A DNA stretch of 34,505 nt from JBBSDV01 sp038240335. Its GTDB lineage: Bacteria; Chloroflexota; Dehalococcoidia; DSTF01; JACRBR01. The notes beneath the pieces are model-generated. The model ran no database searches and was not told where the DNA came from. It was given only the letters and a program-made list of their open reading frames with translations. The stretch spans positions 1 through 34,505 of the forward strand of contig JBBSDV010000010.1 in assembly GCA_038240335.1 (NCBI GenBank), in the 5' to 3' direction. A program made the translations under genes and the position numbers. Positions 15,442 through 22,688 of the stretch are shown in pieces (the first letter of the stretch is position 1; every line of letters begins with the position of its first letter).

Positions 15442-15846
15442 ATGGCAAGCATCACCCGCAGCAGCATTTCGTCGTTCCCCCGCGGTCATGCGTTTGAGCC
15501 GGTGTCGTGCACGCTCACGCGCGCCCGCGTTTCGGCATATCTCGCGGCGGTCGGCGACACAAACGACTACGGTGACACTGTGCCGTCGCTTGCCGCCGTT
15601 GCGCTCGGCCTCGAAGCGCTGCAGCAGTTCGTGCTGCTCCCTGATGGCGCCCTGCATACGGGACAGGAAGTTGAACACGAGGCACTGGTTCATGTTGGCG
15701 AGTCACTGACGATCATCGCTTGTATCGCCCAACGCTCCGAGCGTCAGGGCCACGTGATCAGTGTCGTCGAGTTCGAACTCTCGACGACGTCGGGCGTCGC
15801 CGTCCGCGCCCGCTCGACCATCATGGCGCCGGCCGAAGTATCGTGA
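15442..15846 (+). CDS. HadA-like dehydratase subunit (hotdog fold, lacks catalytic Asp/His)
   Basis: A 134-aa single hotdog domain. It resembles the FAS1-like/MaoC-N dehydratase subunit: an N-terminal strand HAFEPVSCTLTRARVSAYLAAVG, a long hydrophobic helix, and the strand LHTGQEVEHEALVHVGESL typical of that half. The SGDxNPIH active-site motif is absent, as expected for a substrate-binding partner. The following gene supplies that motif, so the two probably form a heterodimer like mycobacterial HadA/HadB acting on beta-hydroxyacyl-ACP or -CoA. A strong promoter ends 7 nt upstream of the ATG. The TGA overlaps the GTG of the next gene (GTGA). Confidence 0.75.
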   Translation: MASITRSSISSFPRGHAFEPVSCTLTRARVSAYLAAVGDTNDYGDTVPSLAAVALGLEALQQFVLLPDGALHTGQEVEHEALVHVGESLTIIACIAQRSERQGHVISVVEFELSTTSGVAVRARSTIMAPAEVS

Positions 15847-16226
15847 GCGGCACGATCGCTCCCGTATCGCGCGTCATCACGCAGCGCCGGATCGATGCCT
15901 ATGCCGAAGCTTCCGGCGACCACAACCCCATCCACGTCGACCCCGCATTCGCGGAGACGACGCCGTTCGGCGGCACGATCGCCCACGGCATGCTCGCGCT
16001 CGCGCTTATCGGCGAGATGATGCGCGCGGCCTTCGGAGACGCGTGGAGCGAGACAGGCAAGCTCAAGGTGCGCTTCAAGGCGGTGACGCGGCCCGGCGAT
16101 ACGATCACTGCCTCCGGCGAATGCACGAAGCAGGATGGCGAACGCGCGGAATACGCGGTGCAGTGCGCGAGCCAGTCCGGCGAGGTCGTGATCGATGGCC
16201 GGGCCAGCCTCGTGGTGCCCTCGTGA
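15843..16226 (+). CDS. MaoC-like/HadB-like dehydratase (hydratase-2 motif)
   Basis: A 127-aa MaoC-type hotdog protein with the hydratase-2 motif ASGDHNPIHVDPAFA (about 23-37), giving the catalytic pair Asp26 and His31, followed by GGTIAHGMLALALIG. It would hydrate or dehydrate enoyl-/3-hydroxyacyl-CoA or -ACP. The GTG start at 15843 overlaps the upstream stop (GTGA) and places the motif at its usual distance from the N-terminus. Its TGA in turn overlaps the thioesterase start. The catalytic half with the motif-less partner upstream forms a plausible heterodimer. The acyl substrate is unknown. Confidence 0.9.
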   Translation: MSGTIAPVSRVITQRRIDAYAEASGDHNPIHVDPAFAETTPFGGTIAHGMLALALIGEMMRAAFGDAWSETGKLKVRFKAVTRPGDTITASGECTKQDGERAEYAVQCASQSGEVVIDGRASLVVPS

Positions 16227-16699
16227 GTCGGGAGCAGCCATCCGGCCGCGGCCGCAACTGCTTCGCCTGCGGTGGTGATAACGATCGCGGCCTCCACATG
16301 GTCTTTCGCCGTGAAGGCGATCGGACGGTGTGCGACTACAGCCCGCTCGACTACCAGCAGGGATATCCCGGCCGCATGCACGGTGGCGTCGTCGCGACGC
16401 TGATCGACGACGCGATGGGGTGGGCGATCTACCATGCGGGCGAGTGGGGTGCGACGGCGCGCCTCAGCGTCCGCTACCGAAAGCCCGTGCCGCTCGACGA
16501 GAACCTGCGAATCGAGGCCTGGGTCGTTCGCAACCGCAGCCGGCTGATCGAAGCACGAGCGGAGGTGCGCGACTCGCGCGGCACCCTCCTCGCTGAGGCC
16601 GAGAGTAGCTTCATGAAGCTCGACGCCGGCCTCGCGGGCGAGATGGACGCGCTCGCATCGCCGACCGAACACACGAACGCCGGCGAGCCCGTGACATGA
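16223..16699 (+). CDS. PaaI-like hotdog-fold thioesterase
   Basis: A 158-aa thioesterase-like protein, likely to cleave acyl-CoA thioesters. The family features are an N-terminal NCFACGGDN (C13, C16), then RMHGGVVATLIDDAMGWA, with the HGG (53-55) and Asp62/63 used by PaaI-type enzymes, and ARLSVRYRKPVPLDE as the next strand. The GTG at 16223 overlaps the stop of the MaoC gene (GTGA) and the TGA overlaps the rhodanese ATG (ATGA), so the start is well fixed. It is third in the operon of dehydratase subunits and sulfurtransferase. The C-terminal 20 or so residues are acidic and not conserved. Confidence 0.85.
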   Translation: MSREQPSGRGRNCFACGGDNDRGLHMVFRREGDRTVCDYSPLDYQQGYPGRMHGGVVATLIDDAMGWAIYHAGEWGATARLSVRYRKPVPLDENLRIEAWVVRNRSRLIEARAEVRDSRGTLLAEAESSFMKLDAGLAGEMDALASPTEHTNAGEPVT

Positions 16700-17511
16700 G
16701 CGCCTTCATCGACGCCGATTGGCTGCAGGCGCGTCTGGACGACTCGAACGTCCGCGTGATCGAGGCGAGCATCGCGAAGGACAGCTACGACGGCGCCCAC
16801 ATTCCGGGCGCGGAGTGGGTCGACTTTCACGGCGACCTGTTGATCAACGGCGATGATACGTCCGGCGAGGTTATCACGCCGCCACAGTTCGCAGCGCTGA
16901 TGAGCAAGCTCGGGATCGCGCCCGACACGACCGTGGTCGCGTACGGTGACCGGCACAACTCGTACGCGATCCGCTTCTTCTGGACGCTCGACTTCTACCA
17001 GCACCGCGGCGACACGTACGTCCTCGAGGGCGGCCGCGAGCGCTGGCTTGCCGAGGGACGCCCGACGACCAGCGAGGTGTCGAGCGTTTCTCCTGCGTCG
17101 TACCCGACGCCGAAGATGTGGTCGAACACGAACCGCGCTACATGGCAGGAGGTGCGTGCCGCGATCGGCGTGCCCGACAAAGTCGTGCTCGACGTGCGCT
17201 CGGCGGACGAATACAACGGCACATCGGTGCGCGCGAGCCGCGGCGGTCACGTCCCGACGGCGGCGCACCTCGAATGGACTGAGACGACGGCGGGAAACAA
17301 CGTTCTCAAGTCCGAAGATGACCTCCGCGCAATGTATGAATCGCTCGGTGTAACGCCGGACAAGGAGATCATCGCCCACTGCCAGCTTGGCATCCGCGCC
17401 GCTCACACATGGTTTGTCCTCAAGCACGTCCTCGGCTACCCAAACGTCAAGAACTACGACGGCTCGTGGCAGGAGTGGGGGAATCGCGACGATCTGCCGG
17501 TCGAGCGCTGA
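16696..17511 (+). CDS. Sulfurtransferase (tandem rhodanese, SseA/TST type)
   Basis: A 271-aa two-domain rhodanese. The C-terminal domain has the active-site loop HCQLGIRAAH with Cys229, the CxxGxRA form common in thiosulfate sulfurtransferases. The N-terminal domain has YGDRHNSYAIR, with Asp85 where a catalytic Cys would be, so it is the usual non-catalytic half. It would transfer sulfane sulfur from thiosulfate or mercaptopyruvate to a thiophilic acceptor such as cyanide or a protein thiol. The ATG overlaps the thioesterase stop (ATGA), tying it to the acyl-thioester genes, an unusual pairing. The gene is the last of the operon. Confidence 0.9.
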   Translation: MSAFIDADWLQARLDDSNVRVIEASIAKDSYDGAHIPGAEWVDFHGDLLINGDDTSGEVITPPQFAALMSKLGIAPDTTVVAYGDRHNSYAIRFFWTLDFYQHRGDTYVLEGGRERWLAEGRPTTSEVSSVSPASYPTPKMWSNTNRATWQEVRAAIGVPDKVVLDVRSADEYNGTSVRASRGGHVPTAAHLEWTETTAGNNVLKSEDDLRAMYESLGVTPDKEIIAHCQLGIRAAHTWFVLKHVLGYPNVKNYDGSWQEWGNRDDLPVER

Positions 17512-17587
17512 CGGCGCTACCGCGTCGCCTTCTCACTACTAATTGAGCGGCCGGTTTTCAAACACAACCGTCCACCCAGGTCGGATG

Positions 17588-17622
17588 CTCGACACGTCCA
17601 ACCTCCAATATCTAACTTCCAG
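17588..17622. repeat. Degenerate heptamer repeat island (5 units)
   Basis: Five successive 7-nt units fill part of the gap between convergent genes: CTCGACA, CGTCCAA, CCTCCAA, TATCTAA, CTTCCAG. The minus-strand consensus is near TTGGAGG. It resembles the heptamer island at 1192-1233 in period and placement but not in exact sequence. Confidence 0.5.
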
Positions 17623-17632
17623 CATCCGCTTT

Positions 17633-18010
17633 TCAGTACGCCTCGATCTCGCGCAGCCGGTCGTCGCTGATCCCGAAGTAGTGAGCGACCTCGTGCCGGA
17701 CGACGTGCCGGACGCGCTCATCGAGATCGGCCTCGTCGCGCGCCAACCTCTGCAGGGGCTGCTGAAAGATCACGATGCGATCCGGTAGCGTCATGTTGTA
17801 CCCGGCGCCGCGGCTCGTCAGCGGAATGCCGCGGTACACGCCGAGCAGCGTGGCGTTCGACGGCGTGCCCGTCCGCGCATAGTCGTCGACGCGTCCCCAA
17901 TCCTCGACGGCGAACTCGACGTTGGCGATTCGGTCGCGGAAGCCGTCGGGCAGTGCGTTGACTGCACCGAAGACCATCGCCTCGAATCGCTCGCGCTCGA
18001 CCTCAACCAT
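17633..18010 (-). CDS. Metallopeptidase family protein (minimal zincin)
   Basis: A 125-aa protein of the small zincin-like (DUF1025-type) metallopeptidase family. The zinc motif HEVAH (106-110) is followed by YFGISDDRL and a C-terminal Glu-rich end. The family is compact, with about 120-140 residues, and its physiological substrate is unknown. An AGGAG about 5 nt before the ATG at 18010 supports the start. It lies 8 nt after the stop of the DNA glycosylase gene, so they are probably co-transcribed with the nitrilase upstream. No signal peptide is present, so it is cytoplasmic. Confidence 0.85.
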   Translation of the reverse strand: MVEVERERFEAMVFGAVNALPDGFRDRIANVEFAVEDWGRVDDYARTGTPSNATLLGVYRGIPLTSRGAGYNMTLPDRIVIFQQPLQRLARDEADLDERVRHVVRHEVAHYFGISDDRLREIEAY

Positions 18011-18018
18011 CCGCGCTC

Positions 18019-18714
18019 CTACAACGTGACGAGATCAGATCTACGCCAGAGATACCAGGTGCCGGCGCTGCGATAGGGGCGCCACGGTTCAGCGATCGAC
18101 TCCATCTCGGCGGGCGTCGGTGGCTCGTCGAGACCGTACGCGGCGCGCATCGCGTTTCGCACGCCGAGATCGCCCACCGGCAGCACGTCGGGCCGGCCGA
18201 GGCAGAACAGCAGGAGCATGTCCGCCGTCCAGCGTCCGATCCCCTTCGTCTGGGTGACCATTTCGATCACTGTTTCGTCCGGCGCACGCCGCAGCGCGCG
18301 GTCGCTCAGTGCGCCATTCGCGAACTGTTCGCCGAGGCTGTGCATATAGCCAGCCTTCTGTCTCGATACACCGGCGGTTCGCAACGTCTCATCGTCAGTC
18401 TCGGCCAGTTGCGCCGGGTTCGGAACATCGCCTCCGAAGATAGCCAGAAAGCGGCGCTCGATCGCCGCGGCGGCGGGTCCCGCCAGTTGCTGGTAGAGGA
18501 TTGCCCGCAGCAGCGATGCGTAGGGTTCGCCCCGCACCTCGAGCGCGTATGGTCCAACTTGTTCGACGACGTTCCGCATCACCGGATCGACGGCGATCAG
18601 GTGATCGCGTGCGACGACGGCATCGTACGGAAGACGGCGCTTCCGCATGCGCGCGCGCACGCCCGCTGGAGGCGCGGCGTTTGTTTGGTTGCGGTCAGCG
18701 GGAGTGGGCGACAC
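18019..18714 (-). CDS. DNA-3-methyladenine glycosylase II (AlkA/HhH-GPD family)
   Basis: A 231-aa base-excision repair enzyme that removes alkylated purines. The helix-hairpin-helix is TQTKGIGRWTADM (about 154-166) and the catalytic Asp182 lies in LPVGDLGVRNA, the HhH-GPD signature. Length and the conserved LLRAILYQQLAGPAAAAIERR helix fit single-domain AlkA-like glycosylases without the E. coli N-terminal domain. The GTG start at 18714 lies 3 nt after the nitrilase stop, so expression is likely coupled. The N-terminal 28 residues are low-complexity and the true start could be a little further in. No Ada-type regulator is nearby. Confidence 0.9.
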   Translation of the reverse strand: MSPTPADRNQTNAAPPAGVRARMRKRRLPYDAVVARDHLIAVDPVMRNVVEQVGPYALEVRGEPYASLLRAILYQQLAGPAAAAIERRFLAIFGGDVPNPAQLAETDDETLRTAGVSRQKAGYMHSLGEQFANGALSDRALRRAPDETVIEMVTQTKGIGRWTADMLLLFCLGRPDVLPVGDLGVRNAMRAAYGLDEPPTPAEMESIAEPWRPYRSAGTWYLWRRSDLVTL

Positions 18715-18717
18715 GCG

Positions 18718-19836
18718 CTATTCCCGGCTCCATACGCCCGTGGCAGCCATATCGATCGACGCCAATGCCTCCGCGAGCGCCTCACTGACCTCGCTGTCGC
18801 CGTCCGATTCAATGCGCGTAATCAGGCTGCCGAGATATTCACGGACAGCCTCGAGGCGATCGACAACGGCCTCGGCCGTGGCCGCTTCCATCGGCGTGCT
18901 AGCGTCGGAATGTCCTGCTCCGAATATGGCGGTGGGTTTTGGTGCCGTGTGGACGAGAAGCTGCAGCACGTCCGGTCGCGAGTAGTGGCCGGCGACATCG
19001 CGCGAATGCTTCTCTCGGATCGCCGCTTCGAGATCAATCTCCGCGTACAAAATCTCTTCACGGTCATAGATTGGCCCCGCGAGGTAGTTTCCATCCGGGC
19101 CGATGATCGCGCTGCCGCCATTCGCTTCGATGCCATCGCCGCCGAGCGCACCGGGCAGCGAACCTGGCGTCACCACGCCGCATGACGAGACGACGAAACA
19201 GGCGCCCTCGAAGGCGTACTGCCGCGTCCCGAAGGCGATGTGATCCGTCTGAGACGAATACGCCGGCCAGGTCGAGCAGTGCACTTGCTCGCCCTGTGCG
19301 TAGAGCGCGTACTTCGCCAGCGTCATCTCGTGTTCCCAGCAGATCAAGCCGCCGAGGCGCCCGAGCGGCGTCTCGAGGACATCAAGATCGCTGCCGTCAC
19401 CCATGCCCCAAACCGTTCGTTCGGTGAACGTCGGCATCAGCTTGCGGTGACGGTGAATCAGCTCACCGCTGGGCGCGTAGTAGAGGAGCGTGTTGTACAA
19501 CGTTCCACGGCCGACGGTATCGCGCTCGCTAACGCCGATGACGACGTACGCGTCGGCTGCCCCAGCGGCCGCCCCAAGACGGTCGCTTGCCGGAGACGGA
19601 ACCTCGACGCTGTTCTTCCAGTATTCGGCGAACGTGCGGCTCGAAAACACCGTCGGTGATGTGTGCCAGAACGGGTAGCCCGGCACCCACGTCTCAGGCA
19701 GCACGATGAGCTTCGCGCCACCCGCAGCCGCCTCGGCGATCAAATCGCATGCCTTCTCGATCGTCGCGTCGCGATCGAGGAAGACGGGCGCCGCTTGGAC
19801 CGCGGCTGCGGTGAACTTCGGAAGCTCGTCGCCCAT
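18718..19836 (-). CDS. Nitrilase (carbon-nitrogen hydrolase family)
   Basis: A 372-aa nitrilase-type hydrolase that would convert a nitrile to the acid plus ammonia, or act on cyanide. The triad is Glu48 (LPETWVPGYP), Lys132 (HRKLMPT) and Cys166 (LICWEHEM). The CWEHEM context and the length above 350 aa match true nitrilases rather than amidases or NAD synthetase domains. GGGAGG lies 7 nt before the ATG at 19836, and TGCTATAGT on the minus strand (19893-19901) is a strong extended -10. It leads the operon with the DNA glycosylase and metallopeptidase. The C-terminal extension (about 330-372) is acidic and probably variable. Confidence 0.93.
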   Translation of the reverse strand: MGDELPKFTAAAVQAAPVFLDRDATIEKACDLIAEAAAGGAKLIVLPETWVPGYPFWHTSPTVFSSRTFAEYWKNSVEVPSPASDRLGAAAGAADAYVVIGVSERDTVGRGTLYNTLLYYAPSGELIHRHRKLMPTFTERTVWGMGDGSDLDVLETPLGRLGGLICWEHEMTLAKYALYAQGEQVHCSTWPAYSSQTDHIAFGTRQYAFEGACFVVSSCGVVTPGSLPGALGGDGIEANGGSAIIGPDGNYLAGPIYDREEILYAEIDLEAAIREKHSRDVAGHYSRPDVLQLLVHTAPKPTAIFGAGHSDASTPMEAATAEAVVDRLEAVREYLGSLITRIESDGDSEVSEALAEALASIDMAATGVWSRE

Positions 19837-19892
19837 GAATCGCCTCCCGATATCGTCTGACGGAGAGCCAAGTGCTGCTCCAGCAGGAGCAA

Positions 19893-19901
19893 ACTATAGC
19901 A
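19893..19901 (-). promoter_or_regulatory. Extended -10 element of the nitrilase operon
   Basis: On the minus strand TGCTATAGT gives TG-N-TATAGT, matching the -10 consensus at 5 of 6 positions. No -35 is evident at the proper spacing. Transcription would begin near 19886, about 50 nt before the ATG, leaving a leader with GGGAGG. A small hairpin (19876-19889, GCTCC/GGAGC) lies in that leader. Confidence 0.5.
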
Positions 19902-20020
19902 TGATGGAGCATCGCGCCCGTCGCGGAAAACACCGCTCATTCTGCTGGGAGACCGCCCCTTCGGCGTTCAGCGCGCTCAACCACAAACCCGTTCGGGTGC
20001 TGTGTGCAGCCCTGGTCGCA

Positions 20021-20029
20021 TGGTAGGCT
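20021..20029 (+). promoter_or_regulatory. Putative extended -10 of the SRP RNA gene
   Basis: TGGTAGGCT (TG-N-TAGGCT) ends 6 nt before the inferred 5' end of the SRP RNA at 20036, the right distance for a start point. Confidence 0.5.
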
Positions 20030-20035
20030 GTCTGT

Positions 20036-20302
20036 GGTCGTGCTAGGCGGGGAGCCAGCGGTGCCCTGTACCCGCAAGCCGCTATAGCGGGGCTGAATTC
20101 CTCCTCGAGGTTGGTGTACCTGGGAACTGGCTGCGCCGAGCGGCGTTGAGGGCCTGGTCCTACGCGGCGAAGCGCTACGAACCCCGTCAGGTCCGGAAGG
20201 AAGCAGCGGTAAGTAGTTTGTTTCGGGTGCCGTAGGGTAACCGGGCCGGAGCTAGCTAGCGCCGTTAAGCCGAAGGGCCCAATCGACAGTGGGTGCACGA
20301 CC
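20036..20302 (+). ncRNA. ffs: Signal recognition particle RNA, large bacterial form
   Basis: RNA scaffold of the signal recognition particle, binding Ffh. The strongest signal is the helix-8 core GTCAGGTCCGGAAGGAAGCAGC (20186-20207), with the GGAA tetraloop. The 5' half carries the Alu-domain motif GCTAGGCGGGGAG and GCGGTGCCCTGTACCCGC of the long form known from Bacillus and Chloroflexota, rather than the short E. coli form. The ends are set by an 8-bp closing stem, GGTCGTGC (20036-20043) with GCACGACC (20295-20302). The length of about 267 nt fits the class. A TGGTAGGCT extended -10 ends 6 nt before the inferred 5' end. Confidence 0.95.
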
Positions 20303-20407
20303 ATACTTCGACTTTCCGCGCTGCTGTGCGCAACTCCGGCCTACATCGTTTCTCCGAGGCGCCGCCGCATTGCCGCGGTGGCCGGGCCCGAGCGGAGGAG
20401 ACAGTTC

Positions 20408-21871
20408 TTGCCGGTGAAACCCGTGCGGGTTCGCTCGCGTGCCTTCGGTGCGCCCCGCAGCGCGGCCGGAAATCTTCGGCTGCGTCTTGCAAGGAGCGCC
20501 GGGCAGCATCTCGCGCTGCTCTGTAGTGTGCTGCTGGTCAGCATATTCGGCTACGCAGTGCTGCAACCCAGGCGTGTACGCGTGCAGGCAGATGGACACG
20601 AGACGACCATTGCGACGCATGCATCAAGTGACACTGCCGTGCTCAGCCTTGCCGGAATCGAGTTGCAACAGGGAGATCGTGTCACACCACTCGATGGCAA
20701 CGGCGCAGACGTGCTCCGCGTCGATCGCGCGCGCGATGTGACGCTGCGCGTCGACGGCGTATCGTATGGCGTCCGTACGCACGCGCTCACGATCGATCAA
20801 CTGCTTGGCGAAGCGGATGTCGCGCTCAATGCCCGAGACAGCGTGTTGCAGAACAACGTACTCGTCGCGCTCAACGCGCCCGTTGAGCCGCAACATCTCT
20901 TCGCATCGACGGCTCGCTTCGCCGACGGGTCGCTCGCCGACCCGATCGAGATCGAGGTACGCCGCGCCGTGCCGTTCGTGGTCGCAGAGGACGGTCGGGA
21001 GGTCGAGTCCACATCGAGCCAGCCGACGGTGTCGCAAGCGCTGCGCGAAGCCGGTGTGGTCGTCGGCCCAGGAGATTCCCTCACACCTGATCCGCAGTCG
21101 GCGATCGAAGCGGGTACGCGCATCGATGTCCGTCATGCGCAGCCGGTCACCGTCGCGCTGCCCGACGGCCATGAGGTGCTCTACACGCTCGCGGGCACCG
21201 TCGGCGATGCGCTCTCCGCCGGCGGCGTGTCGCTGCCCGAAGGCGCGTTCGTCGATCCGCCCGAAGACACGCCGGTAACACCCAACATGTCGGTTCGCGT
21301 CGTGCAGCTTTCGGGCTCAAATGAGTACGAGCGCGAGTTCGTCGAAAGCCATACCGTCTTCAAGTCCGACGCGAGCCTCGCGCCGGGAGAGACCCGCACG
21401 GTCCAGGGACACGACGGCGTGCGCGTCCGCCGCTATTCCGTTAGCTACGTGGACGGCGTTGAAGCCGGCCGCGAACTCGTCGACGAGTACTTTTCGCCGG
21501 CTGTCCTCGACACCGTCGTTTATTACCCCAGTCGCACCGGCGCCAACCAAACGCAGCCGGCCGACGCGGGCAGCGTGCGCAAGACCCTCCGCGTCTATGC
21601 GACGTGGTATCGCCCTTCGAGCAGCGGGCGCGCGCCGAGCGATCCGGCATACGGCCGGACGGCGAACGGCAGCGTCGTCACGTACGGTATCGTGGCAGTG
21701 GATCCGGCCGTCATTCCGCTCGGCACCAGGCTGTTCATTCCGGGATACGGCTATGCGGTCGCCGCCGACAAGGGCGGCGCAGTGCAGGGATACACGATCG
21801 ATCTTGGCTATCCGGACGGAGTATCGGTTGACTGGCAGTCGAAGTGGATCGACATCTACGTCCTCTCGTAA
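20408..21871 (+). CDS. YabE-like protein: DUF348 x4, G5 and 3D domains
   Basis: A 487-aa envelope protein resembling Bacillus YabE, a relative of resuscitation-promoting factors. After a basic N-terminus and one TM helix (34-52) there are four DUF348-like repeats (about 55-95, 108-150, 185-225, 245-285), a G5 domain (about 302-375) and a C-terminal 3D domain (394-470) with its three Asp residues D432, D454 and D465. The 3D domain is a lytic-transglycosylase-like fold, so peptidoglycan cleavage is inferred. TTG at 20408 is chosen for GGAGGAG 7 nt upstream; GTG at 20378 is the alternative. The following gene is rsmA, matching yabE-ksgA order in Firmicutes. Confidence 0.85.
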   Translation: MPVKPVRVRSRAFGAPRSAAGNLRLRLARSAGQHLALLCSVLLVSIFGYAVLQPRRVRVQADGHETTIATHASSDTAVLSLAGIELQQGDRVTPLDGNGADVLRVDRARDVTLRVDGVSYGVRTHALTIDQLLGEADVALNARDSVLQNNVLVALNAPVEPQHLFASTARFADGSLADPIEIEVRRAVPFVVAEDGREVESTSSQPTVSQALREAGVVVGPGDSLTPDPQSAIEAGTRIDVRHAQPVTVALPDGHEVLYTLAGTVGDALSAGGVSLPEGAFVDPPEDTPVTPNMSVRVVQLSGSNEYEREFVESHTVFKSDASLAPGETRTVQGHDGVRVRRYSVSYVDGVEAGRELVDEYFSPAVLDTVVYYPSRTGANQTQPADAGSVRKTLRVYATWYRPSSSGRAPSDPAYGRTANGSVVTYGIVAVDPAVIPLGTRLFIPGYGYAVAADKGGAVQGYTIDLGYPDGVSVDWQSKWIDIYVLS

Positions 21872-22688
21872 GCGTCCGGCGCCCCGTCCGCGCGCGAAGA
21901 AGCGATTCGGCCAGCACTTCCTCTCCGACACAAACATCCTGTCGCAGATCGTCGCCGCCGCCGAGATACGTGCCGACGACACGGTGCTCGAGATCGGCCC
22001 GGGCCTCGGGTCACTGACGGCGCTGCTTGCCGAGCAGGCGGGTCGCGTCGTCGCCGTGGAGATCGATCGCGATCTCATCGCCTCGCTCCGGGAACGCTTC
22101 GCCGAGACACACAACGTCACGATCATCGAAGGCGATGCGATGGATCACAGCGGCCGCGATCTGCTTGCGCACGCTGGAGCGGCGCCGCCCTATCTCGTCG
22201 TCGCGAACCTGCCGTACAACATCGCGGCGCCTGTCCTCCGGCGCTTTTTCGAGAGCGAAGCGCCGCCGGTGCGGCTCGTCGTCATGGTGCAGCTTGAGGT
22301 CGCGCAAGCAATCGTCGCGAGACCCGGCAAGATGAGCCTCCTCAGCGTCGCAACACAGGTCTACGGCAACACGAGTCTCGTGATGAAGGTGGCGCCCGGC
22401 GCATTCAGCCCGCCGCCGAACGTCCAATCCGCCGTCGTCCGCATTGATGTTGCGCCCACGCCGAAGGCAGACGTGCCCCTCGATATTTTTTTCCGTGTCG
22501 TGCGCGCCGGCTTCGGCAATCCTCGCAAGCAGTTGCGTAACAGCCTCTCGTTCGGCCTGCACGTGAAGCAGGAGGTGATCGACAACGTCATGGCCGACGC
22601 GGGCATTGACGTCATGCTGCGCCCGCAGATGCTCTCGCTCGCCGACTGGGCGGCAATCACGCGCGCATGGATCGCGAGGCGGCAGTGA
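21828..22688 (+). CDS. rsmA: 16S rRNA (adenine1518-N6/adenine1519-N6)-dimethyltransferase
   Basis: KsgA/RsmA dimethylates two adjacent adenines in the 3' hairpin of 16S rRNA. The 286-aa product has KKRFGQHFL near the N-terminus, the SAM motif VLEIGPGLG (53-61) and the catalytic NLPYNI (127-132), plus the C-terminal RAGFGNPRKQLRNSL. The only near in-frame start before KKRFGQHFL is TTG at 21828, with GGAG 6 nt upstream. This makes it overlap the YabE-like gene by 44 nt, and an N-terminal tail of about 18 residues is extra relative to E. coli. The TGA overlaps the ispE ATG by one nucleotide. Confidence 0.95.
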   Translation: MTGSRSGSTSTSSRKRPAPRPRAKKRFGQHFLSDTNILSQIVAAAEIRADDTVLEIGPGLGSLTALLAEQAGRVVAVEIDRDLIASLRERFAETHNVTIIEGDAMDHSGRDLLAHAGAAPPYLVVANLPYNIAAPVLRRFFESEAPPVRLVVMVQLEVAQAIVARPGKMSLLSVATQVYGNTSLVMKVAPGAFSPPPNVQSAVVRIDVAPTPKADVPLDIFFRVVRAGFGNPRKQLRNSLSFGLHVKQEVIDNVMADAGIDVMLRPQMLSLADWAAITRAWIARRQ

